From Actinomycetota bacterium (lineage in GTDB: Bacteria; Actinomycetota; Actinomycetes; Nanopelagicales; Nanopelagicaceae), in assembly GCA_009700405.1 (NCBI GenBank), contig WLMD01000002.1, positions 1-49,470 on the forward strand: 49,470 bases of DNA. Direction: 5' to 3'. The translations under genes and the position numbers were made by a program. This document shows, in pieces, positions 19,974 to 29,682 of this stretch (positions are counted from its first letter, which is position 1; each line of letters opens with the position of its first letter). The notes beneath the pieces were generated by a model, which was not told where the DNA came from, ran no database searches, and saw only the letters and a program-made list of their open reading frames with translations.

Positions 19974-20808
19974 CAGTAGCCCCAGAAGAAACCTTTTGGG
20001 AAAGGTTTGAGATAGGTGTCACATAGGCAAAAATGGTTGCGCTTACGTAGGTTGCCCAGAAGCCAATTTGTAACCATGTTGTGAGCGTTGAAAATCCGAT
20101 TGTTCCTGCAAGCAGGCTGGCTAGGAGCGAATCTGAAGAGAGTTGTGATTCAAGATCCCAGGCAGTAGATGAAAGTCCGGGGAGCCACCCAATTGATTGC
20201 AAATCTCCAATTCCATGGGAAAGAACTCCAGCAGCAACAACGATTAACGCGATGCCAGTGATTTGAAAGAATTTTCCGATATTGAAAGTTATCGACTTGC
20301 GGTACATCATCGCACCCAGGGCTACAGCTGCACTGAGTCCGAGTATTAGTCCAACAGTAGGTGCTTGGGATGTTCGCACTGTTTGAAAATTTGTATACAG
20401 GAAGAGTGCAGTTTCTAAGCCTTCTCTGGCAACCGCAAAAAAAGCAGTAGCAGCCACTGCAATAACACCAAGGCCTACGGCGTTATCTACCTTACCTTCG
20501 AGTTCTCGTCCTAGCGTCCGAGCGGTGCGCTTCATCCAAAAAACCATTGCAGTAACAAGTACTACCGCGAGAATCGAAATGACCCCTGCGAAAGCAGCCT
20601 CAGAGCGAGGTGCTAATTCGTGGGATGTGAATGTAAGGATTGCTCCTAAGCCCAGACTTAAGGCCACTGCAGCAGTGACGCCAGCCCATAGGGCTCCTCG
20701 CAGATGGAGGCGATTGCTCTTGGTTAAATATGCACGGAGAATTCCCACAATAAGGGCGGCTTCGAGCCCTTCACGAAGGGCGATAATGAAAGTGCTGAGC
20801 ACATGCAT
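19966..20808 (-). CDS. FTR1-family high-affinity iron permease
   Basis: Two REGLE motifs (LREGLEAALIVGILRAYL; AREGLETALFLYT) with multiple TM segments. Confidence 0.92.
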   Translation of the reverse strand: MHVLSTFIIALREGLEAALIVGILRAYLTKSNRLHLRGALWAGVTAAVALSLGLGAILTFTSHELAPRSEAAFAGVISILAVVLVTAMVFWMKRTARTLGRELEGKVDNAVGLGVIAVAATAFFAVAREGLETALFLYTNFQTVRTSQAPTVGLILGLSAAVALGAMMYRKSITFNIGKFFQITGIALIVVAAGVLSHGIGDLQSIGWLPGLSSTAWDLESQLSSDSLLASLLAGTIGFSTLTTWLQIGFWATYVSATIFAYVTPISNLSQKVSSGATGR

Positions 20809-20817
20809 AATCTACGA

Positions 20818-22116
20818 CTAGAGGGGTATTTTCGCAACTTCAATGTTGCGTAATTCATCACTTTCTTCCGGTACGGGCAGCGGTTCACGCTCGAGAAGTG
20901 CTGCCGTGAGGATGGGCGCGACAATCTCTATCTGCCATTGTCGGGCGCCAAGCTCGCTCAATGTGGCCGCAGCATCGCTGGGAGATAGCCAAATAACGCG
21001 GCGCACAGTATCTGGGCTGATCAGATTCTCTACAGGGATAGAAAGTTCTTCTGCCCGGATTTCTAGATTAAAGCGTGCATGGGAGTAAGGGGCAAATTTT
21101 TCAGGGTATCGCTCGCGCCAAATCTTTATAGGAGGCAGGGATTCAGTGGCCAAACGAATAGGAGGCCAATGACTTTCAGGGATAGCTATTGCCTGAGCAA
21201 TAGCATCGAGCCAAATTTGAGTCCGCTCTAGCCATCGCGCTCGCGCGCCAAGTGGCCGCAAAACTTTTTCAAGCTCTTTGCGGGTGATAGGCGCATGTAC
21301 CGCTAATTCAAGCAAGGCTGTATCGGAGAGCAGTTTTCCTGGTGCGATATCAGTCTCTCGCGCAATCGTGTCACGTGCATGCCAGAGTGTTTTGATTATT
21401 GCTAACCGATCACGTCTCTTAATTTTGTGCATTCCTGATGTTCGCCTCCACGGGTCAATGCGCGGTGGAGATGGTGGGGCGTTGAGGATTGCCGAGAATT
21501 CTTGAGCAGCCCATTCAGATTTTCCTTGAGAATCTAAGATTGCCGAAATCTTTTCGCGAAGTTCAATGAGAAGTTCTACATCAAGTGCTGCGTAGGTAAG
21601 CCAATCCAATGGGAGAGGACGTGTGGACCAATCAACGGCGCTATGTTCTTTGGCAAGCACAAATCCCAAATGCGCTTCAATGAGTGGGCCCAATCCAACG
21701 CGAGGGAGTCCAGCGATGCGTCCACCTAATTCGGTATCAAATAATTTCAGTGGATGAATTCCTACTTCTCGCAAACATGGCAGGTCTTGAGTACTGGCAT
21801 GCAAGATCACTTCATCGCTTTGCAATATCTCATTGAGTTGAGCAAAGAGATGATGTGGTTCTCCATCAATTGGCCCGAAAGGAATAGGGTCGATGAGGTG
21901 CAAGCCCCCGCCATGGCGTTTAATCTGGATGAGATAGGCACGTTGGCTGTATTTATATCCAGAAGCACGTTCGGCATCGACAGCAAAGGCGCCAGTACCA
22001 TGAGAGAGCTCCTCGAGCGCCCTGGCAAATGCGATTTCAGTATCGATAACGTGAGGCGTTCCGCCCGCAGGAAAGAGCAGAGCAGGAATTACAACTGAGC
22101 CATCATCTTCGTCCAT
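20818..22116 (-). CDS. HRDC-domain ribonuclease D
   Basis: DEF-D exonuclease (FAVDAERASGYKYSQRAYLIQIKR; LFDTELGGRIAGLPRVGLGPL; YAALDVELLIELREKI) and HRDC. Confidence 0.92.
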   Translation of the reverse strand: MDEDDGSVVIPALLFPAGGTPHVIDTEIAFARALEELSHGTGAFAVDAERASGYKYSQRAYLIQIKRHGGGLHLIDPIPFGPIDGEPHHLFAQLNEILQSDEVILHASTQDLPCLREVGIHPLKLFDTELGGRIAGLPRVGLGPLIEAHLGFVLAKEHSAVDWSTRPLPLDWLTYAALDVELLIELREKISAILDSQGKSEWAAQEFSAILNAPPSPPRIDPWRRTSGMHKIKRRDRLAIIKTLWHARDTIARETDIAPGKLLSDTALLELAVHAPITRKELEKVLRPLGARARWLERTQIWLDAIAQAIAIPESHWPPIRLATESLPPIKIWRERYPEKFAPYSHARFNLEIRAEELSIPVENLISPDTVRRVIWLSPSDAAATLSELGARQWQIEIVAPILTAALLEREPLPVPEESDELRNIEVAKIPL

Positions 22117-22119
22117 AAA

Positions 22120-22707
22120 TTAACGGCGCGCCTTAGATGCTGAAGGGGTAATGGATCGAACGCCTTCAGGTACTGGTGCTAAGCCAGCAATTTCAGCAAG
22201 GAGATTGCACCAACCAGAAAGATGATCAAGAATTTCTGCGGGCTTAGTAATAACTGGCGTCCATGATGCTCGAATTTCCATTTCAGCCTCATCGCTTCGC
22301 TGCGAAAGTTTTCCAAAGGACGAACTTGCAACTCGAGTGACGGTGCCACTTGCGGATACATATTCACATCCGGCGTTAGTAAGAGAATCCAACATCCACT
22401 TCCAGCCAACCTCAGGCAACAAAGGATCCTCTTGCATCATCGGATCAACATCAGCGCGGACAAATGTTACACAGCGAAATTCTCCGTCCCATGTTTCTTG
22501 TCCGCCAGGTTCGTGAAGTACAACAAATCGACCCGATGCAATTTCGTCTTCATCATCGCCAAGCAAGCCATTGCTGACATCGGCAGAAAAAGCAAATGCA
22601 TACGTTGCTAATTTTTGTGGAGCGGGAACTTCCTCGAGCAAAATCTCAGATCGAGTTGTAAAGGCTCGCAAAGTCTGCGCCAGTTGTTCAAATCCCATTG
22701 CGTCCAC
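22120..22707 (-). CDS. DUF3000 domain-containing protein
   Basis: FEQLAQTLRAFTTRSEILLEEVPAPQKLATYAFAFSADV; conserved position upstream of the RNase D gene. Confidence 0.85.
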   Translation of the reverse strand: MDAMGFEQLAQTLRAFTTRSEILLEEVPAPQKLATYAFAFSADVSNGLLGDDEDEIASGRFVVLHEPGGQETWDGEFRCVTFVRADVDPMMQEDPLLPEVGWKWMLDSLTNAGCEYVSASGTVTRVASSSFGKLSQRSDEAEMEIRASWTPVITKPAEILDHLSGWCNLLAEIAGLAPVPEGVRSITPSASKARR

Positions 22708-22768
22708 TGTTCAAATCTAAAGTTAATCATGGTTAAAGCGTGGGAGGCTGGGCGGTAACATTCCACTC

Positions 22769-23611
22769 ATGGCAATAGCACTCGCACTGTTTTCTAGTGT
22801 CTTATGGGGAAGCGCTGATTTTGAGGGTGGGAGATTAGCCAAGAGATTTCCTTCCTTGGCTGTCACTGGTGCCTCCCAATTCATTGGACTGTGTTTTGGA
22901 GTCGTTCTTGTTACAGCTTCTGGGGTATGGCGATTGCCCGCATTTGGTCCCAACGGTTACCTGGTATCTGGATTCTTCGCCGGCATCTTTGGCTACTTCG
23001 GTTTGGTCTGTCTTTACGCGGGTCTAGCTTCGGGGAGAATGGGAGTTGTTTCTCCTATTAGTTCATTGTGCGCAATCATTCCTCTCACCTACGCATTGAT
23101 TAGCGGAGAGCGACTCTCATTACTTGCAGGAATTGGCATTTCCGTTGCATTGCTTGGCGCCTTTTGCGCTAGTGGACCAGAGATTTCTCAACGACTTCCA
23201 TTGAAACCTTTGCTCTACGCCCTTGGCGCACTTTTTGGCTTTGGAACAAGCTTAACTTTTATGGCGCGAGGCTCTGCATCTAGCGCGCTTATGACTATGG
23301 TTTTTATGAGAGTTACTACGTTGTTCATTTCACTTGCAGTTGCATTTGCGCGAAAATCTTTTGGTGGCTTTCGAACCCCTCGTGATTTTCGTTCACTGGC
23401 ATTTATTGGAGTAGCGGATTTTTCAGCGAATGTATTAATTGGTATGGCGTCCACTCGCGGATTGGTCTCTGTAGTGATGGTGTTGGGTTCACTCTTTCCT
23501 ATCATGACCGCAATCTTGGCATTTAAAATATTGCATGAGCGACTTCATTACATTCAGTACATCGGAATCTTCTTTGCGGTATTAGGAGTAGGAATTATTT
23601 CTGTTTCTTAA
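22769..23611 (+). CDS. EamA/DMT-family transporter
   Basis: About 10 TM segments in two repeats; SVLWGSADFEGGRLAKRFPSLAVT...SLFPIMTAILAFKILHERLHYIQYIGI. Confidence 0.87.
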   Translation: MAIALALFSSVLWGSADFEGGRLAKRFPSLAVTGASQFIGLCFGVVLVTASGVWRLPAFGPNGYLVSGFFAGIFGYFGLVCLYAGLASGRMGVVSPISSLCAIIPLTYALISGERLSLLAGIGISVALLGAFCASGPEISQRLPLKPLLYALGALFGFGTSLTFMARGSASSALMTMVFMRVTTLFISLAVAFARKSFGGFRTPRDFRSLAFIGVADFSANVLIGMASTRGLVSVVMVLGSLFPIMTAILAFKILHERLHYIQYIGIFFAVLGVGIISVS

Positions 23612-24107
23612 TAATCGGCCCAGAACACGAAAAAAACTGCGTTCCATCTACTAATTCTTCAGTTATCTCCTGGAAATTTTTGAGAAGGTTTTGAATATCG
23701 AGTAAACCTTCGCCACCGGTAATCGGAGTGATGCTTAATTCAAAGTCATCTATTTTGCCCAGAGCCAGCAGTTCTAAAATAATCGAAGGACCTGCTTCAA
23801 TGCCTATGTTTTCGCCGAACTCTTTTTCAGCGCGGGCAATTGCATCTGCGGGAGCCATTTGCCACCAGTGGGCTTGGGCATTTTTCTCAAGGAGACTTGG
23901 ACGAGAGCGGGAAAGAATTACCAGGGGAGAGGGCGTTTGCAGGTAGCGCTCACTGTTGGCCGTTTGTCCGCCGATTATTAAGCAATCAAAATCCCTACGC
24001 CGGCGCAAAAATCTTTCGCGGTCAGCGGCGCTAGAAAGAGGTTGCGAGGATCCATTCTTCGTACTTGACCCATCGGCCCCCAGAACCAAAGATGCCGTAG
24101 TAGCCAT
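23595..24107 (-). CDS. Dihydrofolate reductase-like (RibD C-terminal domain) protein
   Basis: RRRRDFDCLIIGGQTANSERY...GIEAGPSIILELLALGKIDDFELSITPITGGEG. Confidence 0.75.
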   Translation of the reverse strand: MATTASLVLGADGSSTKNGSSQPLSSAADRERFLRRRRDFDCLIIGGQTANSERYLQTPSPLVILSRSRPSLLEKNAQAHWWQMAPADAIARAEKEFGENIGIEAGPSIILELLALGKIDDFELSITPITGGEGLLDIQNLLKNFQEITEELVDGTQFFSCSGPIIKKQK

Positions 24108-24168
24108 GCTTCATAGGCTACCCAGGGCAGCAGGTTTTTTGTCAGTGGCGGGCTCTACTCTGACTTTC

Positions 24169-24357
24169 ATGATCATTAATTGCGATAGCTGCACCATGAG
24201 AGATATTGCCTGTTCTGATTGCGTTGTTACTTCATTCTTGGCTCTACCCAGCGCCGATAACGGAGAAGTTAGCCAAGGGACGGTTGAGGCGCTCGAGAGG
24301 CTCTCTGAGCATGGAATCATCGCTCCATTACGCTTCCGAAGCGCTATTCAAGGGTAG
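24169..24357 (+). CDS. Small conserved double-CxxC protein (62 aa)
   Basis: MIINCDSCTMRDIACSDCVVTSFLALPSADNGEVSQGTVEALERLSEHGIIAPLRFRS; resembles short actinobacterial hypotheticals; the longer ORF from 23956 is probably spurious. Confidence 0.7.
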   Translation: MIINCDSCTMRDIACSDCVVTSFLALPSADNGEVSQGTVEALERLSEHGIIAPLRFRSAIQG

Positions 24358-24431
24358 CTCACAGGTTTCTAGGCGTTGCGTGGGCGTTCTTCAGGTTGAG
24401 TTTGGCGCCCAATGGCAGTTAGCCTAACCAG

Positions 24432-25469
24432 GTGAATCTGCCCAATCGCCACCGCTCTTCTCGTGGCGTAGCGATAGCACTTGTAATGGCGAGCGCCCTG
24501 AGCGCCGTTATTCTCTCCTCGAATCCGGCCCAAGCTGCCCCTTCTCTTGTTGATATTCAAATTCGGGTTTCGCAACTTCAGATGGAAGCCTCCAATGCCG
24601 CCGAGGGAGCACAGGCAGCTAAAGTTCAACTCGCATCATTAACACGAACTTTGAGTGGGATAAAGCAAGAGGCAGCAGCGCAGGGTCAAAATGTTGCACA
24701 ACTGCGTCGCTCCCTTGGAGCAATTGCAGTGGAGCAGTACAAATCTGGGGGATTAAATCAAAGTTTAGAATTACTCTTCTCCAGCGATCCCACACTCTAT
24801 TTATCTGCTGCCGGTTCATTGGATGCACTCACTCGGCGCAAAGCGCTCCAATTACGTAAATTCGCCGCGGCCCAACAGAGGCTAAATGCCACAACTTTCA
24901 CCGTTAATGACAAATTGAAACTTGTTCGCGCCGCCCAAGCTCGGCTCACTGCGCAAACCGCACAGGCCCAAGCCAAACTCAAACAAGCTCAAAAGTTGCT
25001 TGCATCATTAAAGAAGTCCGATCGGGAAAGATTGGCCAGGTTGGCACTCCTTAGAGAGAATGCAGACCAGGCATCCTCTTTAGCTCTAGCGAAAAAAGTA
25101 AATGGAATATCAGGTCGCGCAGGAACAGCGCTCAAATATGCTTTGAAACAAATCGGCGACCTTTATGTATTTGGTGCAGCAGGAAACACTTATTGGGATT
25201 GTTCAGGATTAACAATGCGGGCTTATCAAATCGCAGGAGTTTCCCTGCCACATTCAGCCGCTGCTCAAGCAAATTATGGCAAGAGAGTCGCACTTAATGC
25301 TTTGAAGCCTGGCGATCTTGTTTTCTTTGGCAGGCCAATCGGACATGTAGGTATTTATTTCGGTGGTGGACGCATGGTTGACGCCCCGCATAGTGGTGCG
25401 CGTGTGAAAGTTCAAGCGTTTGGGTCCTATTTTGGTCGCCTACGACTTGTAGCAGCGCGACGATTCTGA
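24432..25469 (+). CDS. C40-family peptidoglycan endopeptidase (NlpC/P60) with N-terminal coiled coil
   Basis: Signal-like N-terminus; coiled coil; YWDCSGLTMRAYQIAGVSLPHSAAAQ...KPGDLVFFGRPIGHVGIYFGGGRMVDAPHSG. Confidence 0.93.
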   Translation: MNLPNRHRSSRGVAIALVMASALSAVILSSNPAQAAPSLVDIQIRVSQLQMEASNAAEGAQAAKVQLASLTRTLSGIKQEAAAQGQNVAQLRRSLGAIAVEQYKSGGLNQSLELLFSSDPTLYLSAAGSLDALTRRKALQLRKFAAAQQRLNATTFTVNDKLKLVRAAQARLTAQTAQAQAKLKQAQKLLASLKKSDRERLARLALLRENADQASSLALAKKVNGISGRAGTALKYALKQIGDLYVFGAAGNTYWDCSGLTMRAYQIAGVSLPHSAAAQANYGKRVALNALKPGDLVFFGRPIGHVGIYFGGGRMVDAPHSGARVKVQAFGSYFGRLRLVAARRF

Positions 25470-25470
25470 C

Positions 25471-26610
25471 GTGGCTACAACGCTATTCGTAACAAATGAT
25501 TTCGGACCTCGAGCGGGGGGAATCGAAACTTTTATTATCGGTCTGATTGAAAGACTCCCTAAGGGAAGTGTTGTTGTATATACATCTGCGCAAGATGGCG
25601 CCCACGGGTATGACGAACAATGGCTTTCACAATTTGGCGTAAGGGTTGTCCGCGACCCAGGGAAAATACTTCTACCGAGTCCTCTAGTGGCGCGAAGAGT
25701 TGGGAAACTCGCACGTGAATTAGGGGCGACAACAGCGTGTTTTGGAGCTGCTGCTCCACTTGGCCTCCTAGCGCCAACTTTGCGTAGAGCAGGTGTTGTC
25801 AAAATCGTTGCCCTAACGCATGGCCACGAAGTCTGGTGGTCGAAAGTATTCCCATTTAACGTGGCGATGCGTCGCATTGGAAAGAGTGTTGACGTCATTA
25901 CCTACCTTGGTGAATTTACCCGAAACGCTATTTCTCGAGCACTACCGAGGGCAAGTCAAAGAGCGATGGTGAAGATAGCGCCCGGGATTGATGTAGAACA
26001 CTTTTCTCCTGATATCGATGCAACACTGTTGAGGAATTCATTGGGACTTGCAGATAAAGCGGTCATCGTAAGTGTCGGTCGCTTAGTGCATAGAAAAGGC
26101 CAGGATCGACTCATAGAAGCGTTGCCGATAATTCTTTCCGAGATTCCAAATGCTCACTTACTCGTTGTCGGCCAGGGCCCCTATTTGAAGACGCTAGAAA
26201 CCCTTGCTAAAACAAAGGGCGTGAGTGAACATGTTTCCTTTATTGGCAGAATCCAGTACTCGGAACTCCCAAAATATTTCCGAGTAGGAGATCTATTTGC
26301 TATGCCCTCGCGTTCGCGATTTTTCGGACTTGAAGTTGAAGGTTTGGGAATTGTCTACTTGGAAGCAAGCGCATGCGGAATTCCTGTAATCGCCGGTGAT
26401 TCAGGGGGAGCCCCTGATGCCGTTTTAGAGAATGTAACCGGGCTAGTCGTTGATGGCACAAATATTGAATCCATCGCAAAGGCTGCTATCTCGATTCTTT
26501 CCAATCCAGTGATGGCAAAAGCTATGGGCCTTGCCGGCCGAGAATGGATTGTTGATTCATGGTCCTGGCAATTATGGGCAAAGAAGTTTGAGAGCGTTCT
26601 TGGTATTTAA
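25471..26610 (+). CDS. GT4-family glycosyltransferase, PimB-like
   Basis: TNDFGPRAGGIETFI; VGRLVHRKGQDRLIEALP; FGLEVEGLGIVYLEASACGIPVIAGDSGGAPDAV. Confidence 0.9.
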   Translation: MATTLFVTNDFGPRAGGIETFIIGLIERLPKGSVVVYTSAQDGAHGYDEQWLSQFGVRVVRDPGKILLPSPLVARRVGKLARELGATTACFGAAAPLGLLAPTLRRAGVVKIVALTHGHEVWWSKVFPFNVAMRRIGKSVDVITYLGEFTRNAISRALPRASQRAMVKIAPGIDVEHFSPDIDATLLRNSLGLADKAVIVSVGRLVHRKGQDRLIEALPIILSEIPNAHLLVVGQGPYLKTLETLAKTKGVSEHVSFIGRIQYSELPKYFRVGDLFAMPSRSRFFGLEVEGLGIVYLEASACGIPVIAGDSGGAPDAVLENVTGLVVDGTNIESIAKAAISILSNPVMAKAMGLAGREWIVDSWSWQLWAKKFESVLGI

Positions 26611-27230
26611 TCTACAAGTTTATTCTTCATGGCAACTCCCACTGCCTCGATGCGATTGGCTACAGCAAGCTTTCTGTAGATTGATGCCAGGTGAGTTTTA
26701 ACTGTTGCTTCTGTGATAAAGAGTTCCAATCCGATTTCTGTTGACGTTTTTCCAGATGGGATTAGGGAGAGAACTTGAAGCTCTCTTGCTGTTAAACCGA
26801 ATCCATCTTTCTTCCGTGAAAGTGCTCCCTGTAAGTTATGGCTCGAAAAACTCATTGGCGCAGCGAAAGAGTGAGATACAGCGGAGACAACTTCGTGAAG
26901 CGGGGCAGTTTTTAGGATGAATGCACTCGCTCCTGCCTGCAATGCAGCCAGCAAATGGTCATCATCATCGTGCAAAGTGAGAACAACGATTCCGATCGTT
27001 TGGGAAATTTCTCTAGCCCAGGAGACAATTTCTAGCCCATTCCCATCAGGAAGGCTTATATCGACAACGATTACATCTGGTTTCTTGTGAGCAATTTGAG
27101 CAAAAGCTTCTTTCTTTGAAGCAGCTTCGCCAACAATCGAATAGCCAAAATCCTCAAGGGCTGTGCGAAGTCCGCGGCGCACAACATCATGATCGTCTAT
27201 AAGAACAATCGTGATTTCTGAATTACTCAT
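26607..27230 (-). CDS. NarL/FixJ-type response regulator (REC + LuxR HTH)
   Basis: TIVLIDDHDVVRRGLRTALED...DVIVVDISLPDGNG; LTARELQVLSLIPSGKTSTEIGLELFITEATVKTHLASIYRKL. Confidence 0.95.
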   Translation of the reverse strand: MSNSEITIVLIDDHDVVRRGLRTALEDFGYSIVGEAASKKEAFAQIAHKKPDVIVVDISLPDGNGLEIVSWAREISQTIGIVVLTLHDDDDHLLAALQAGASAFILKTAPLHEVVSAVSHSFAAPMSFSSHNLQGALSRKKDGFGLTARELQVLSLIPSGKTSTEIGLELFITEATVKTHLASIYRKLAVANRIEAVGVAMKNKLVD

Positions 27231-27823
27231 GACTTCTTACATGCCGCAGGGATGCAGAGTTCGGCACGAGTGCCCTGAGTTGATGAGGAAATGGTAAATG
27301 CAGCTCCAATATTCGCCGAACGCTCTTTCACGCCTGCTAAACCTCGTCGTAGGATTTCGGGATCCTCGACCCCCACACCGTTATCGGAAACGACAAGCGA
27401 TGTCATCTCTTCTCTCTCGTAATACTGGACCACTACCGCTGTTGCCTTCGAATGCCTTGAGACGTTTTGTAGGAGTTCGCTCGCTATTCGAGTAATTTCA
27501 TATTCGGTGTCGGTAGGGAACTCACCGTTACTTTGATCGATTTCTAGAGTCAGAGCGGTATCCCCACAAATATTTTCGGCAAGGGAAGTAAGTTCTTGAG
27601 AGAGGGTTGATCCAAGAGGGCTTCGAAGTTGATACATTTCACGCCGAACCTTGTCGATCAAGTCAGTAACTTCAAATCGAAGAGTTCGGATAGTGATTCG
27701 TGTTTGCGCGGAAATTTCGGGAGCAGCCAACATTAGATCTAGCGAATAGCCAATCCCAATCAAGTCCTGCGCGATGCCATCATGAATCTCTTGCGCAAGC
27801 CGGATTCGTTCGGTGCTCGCCAT
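27227..27823 (-). CDS. Sensor histidine kinase core (HisKA_3 + HATPase), no recognisable sensor domain
   Basis: RIRLAQEIHDGIAQDLIGIGYSLDL; SLVVSDNGVGVEDPEILRRGLAGVKERSANIGA; 4-nt overlap with the RR gene. Confidence 0.92.
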   Translation of the reverse strand: MASTERIRLAQEIHDGIAQDLIGIGYSLDLMLAAPEISAQTRITIRTLRFEVTDLIDKVRREMYQLRSPLGSTLSQELTSLAENICGDTALTLEIDQSNGEFPTDTEYEITRIASELLQNVSRHSKATAVVVQYYEREEMTSLVVSDNGVGVEDPEILRRGLAGVKERSANIGAAFTISSSTQGTRAELCIPAACKKS

Positions 27824-27831
27824 GGTGCGCT

Positions 27832-29619
27832 CTAGGAGTAGAGCGCCTCAATCTCAGCTGCAAATTCCTTAGCTACAACGTGACGTTTAATAGAAAGCTT
27901 TGCTGTTAAGTGGCCGCCAGCAATTGTAAAATCAGTAGGCAGGATTACGAATTTCCTAATTGACTCGGCCTTGCTAACTGCCTTATTGGCTTCGTCCACG
28001 CCAGTCTGAATAACAGCAATGAGGTCGGGATCCTTCGCTAATTCGGATAGAGGAGTGCCGTTTTTCTTGTTTACCGCAATCCAACTTTTGAGGGAGTCGG
28101 CATCAAGGGTTACTAGAGCGGCAATGAAAGGTTTGTTATCTCCAACGACCATGCATTGGCTAACGAGAGGATGTGCTCGCAATCTATCCTCTAGAACCGC
28201 TGGGGCAACATTCTTTCCTCCCGAGGTAACAATCAATTCCTTCTTGCGTCCGACGATGTATAAAAATCCTTCTTCATCGATTCGACCCAAATCTCCTGAC
28301 TTAAACCACCGGTCTTGGGTGAAAACTTCGGCGTTTGCTGCTTCGTTCTGCCAGTAACCTCGCATAACGATGGGGCCTTTGATGAGGACTTCGCCGTCAT
28401 CATCAATGCGAATGGACGTTCCAGGTATTGGTCGACCAACAGAACCAACGCGATGATGGTCGGTCAGATTAAGTGTTGCACCGGCAGTTGTTTCCGTTAA
28501 TCCATATCCTTCAAGAACGCGTATTCCAGCTCCACGATAGAAATGTCCCAAGCGTGCGCCCAATGGCGCGCCACCAGAAATAGCGGCTTCAACATTTCCG
28601 CCCATTCCGTGGCGAATTTTTGAATAGACAAGCTTGTCAAAAATCTTATGTTGAATAATTAAGAGAGGAGATGTTTTCCCTTGATCCATAGATTCGCTGT
28701 AAGCGATGGCAACGGCTGCAGCTTTGCGGAATATCTTTCCTTTTCCTGCAGCTTCTGCTTTAGCTTCGGCGCCGTTGTAGATCTTCTCAAAGATTCGAGG
28801 TACAGCAAGCACGAATGTTGGCTTAAAAGAGGCGAGATCTATCGGTAGGCGACCTGCTGGGTCTCCGCAGTGCGCCAGGTGTAGACCTGCACTAATGGCT
28901 CCAATTTGAACCATTCGCCCAAAAACGTGAGCGACAGGAAGAAATAGGAGCGTGGATCCTCCGGGCTTAAGAAAGAGATCGCTAGCCCCTTGCACAACGT
29001 TTACACATTCGGAGAGGAAATTGCCATGAGTGATTTGCACACCTTTAGGTTTTCCTGTTGTTCCTGATGTGTAAATCAAAGTGGCTAGTGTGTCGGGGAT
29101 TAGTGCGTTGCGACGACGATCAATCTCATCATCGCTAATATCTTTTCCAGTCACGGCGAGAACGTGCATAACATCATCAGTTATTGTCCAAACGTGCTTT
29201 GTGTAATCTGGCAAAACTGGAGTAATGAGTTCGCGCAGAATTGGCGTCTCAACAATTATTCCGACCGCTCCTGAGTCCTGAAGAATCCACTGGACTTGTT
29301 CGGCCGAGGAGGTTTCAAAAACGGGCACAACACAGGCACCTGCAAACCAAATCGCGAAATCTAAAATAGTCCACTCGTAGCGCGTGCGAGCCATGATGGC
29401 TACGCGATCACCAATGTTGATTCCGGCCGCTATCAATCCCTTTGCTGTGGCACGAACTTCCGCTTCAAATTCTCGGGCAGTGACACTTTGCCAACCTTCA
29501 CCAAGAGGGCGAGAAAGCATGATGCGTTCTGGTTCAAACCATGCCCTTTCGGCAACTAGATTTGTGAGGTTACCTGCGGTTGCCGCAGGGACTAGGGCTG
29601 GAATCGTGAATTCGTTCAT
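27832..29619 (-). CDS. Long-chain fatty-acid--CoA ligase (FadD15-like)
   Basis: TLATLIYTSGTTGKPKGVQITHGN; VLEGYGLTETTAGATLN; GWFKSGDLG-like region. Confidence 0.95.
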   Translation of the reverse strand: MNEFTIPALVPAATAGNLTNLVAERAWFEPERIMLSRPLGEGWQSVTAREFEAEVRATAKGLIAAGINIGDRVAIMARTRYEWTILDFAIWFAGACVVPVFETSSAEQVQWILQDSGAVGIIVETPILRELITPVLPDYTKHVWTITDDVMHVLAVTGKDISDDEIDRRRNALIPDTLATLIYTSGTTGKPKGVQITHGNFLSECVNVVQGASDLFLKPGGSTLLFLPVAHVFGRMVQIGAISAGLHLAHCGDPAGRLPIDLASFKPTFVLAVPRIFEKIYNGAEAKAEAAGKGKIFRKAAAVAIAYSESMDQGKTSPLLIIQHKIFDKLVYSKIRHGMGGNVEAAISGGAPLGARLGHFYRGAGIRVLEGYGLTETTAGATLNLTDHHRVGSVGRPIPGTSIRIDDDGEVLIKGPIVMRGYWQNEAANAEVFTQDRWFKSGDLGRIDEEGFLYIVGRKKELIVTSGGKNVAPAVLEDRLRAHPLVSQCMVVGDNKPFIAALVTLDADSLKSWIAVNKKNGTPLSELAKDPDLIAVIQTGVDEANKAVSKAESIRKFVILPTDFTIAGGHLTAKLSIKRHVVAKEFAAEIEALYS

Positions 29620-29682
29620 AGGGCAACGCTAGCAACCCCAGAGGCGTGTGGGCTAGTACGTCGAGGGGGTAATCTGAGCGCC

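Noticed and set aside
23956-24357. Long plus-strand ORF including the small CxxC protein
   Set aside because: The first ~70 residues lie antisense to the RibD-C-like gene and look non-coding; only the portion from ATG 24169 resembles a conserved protein.
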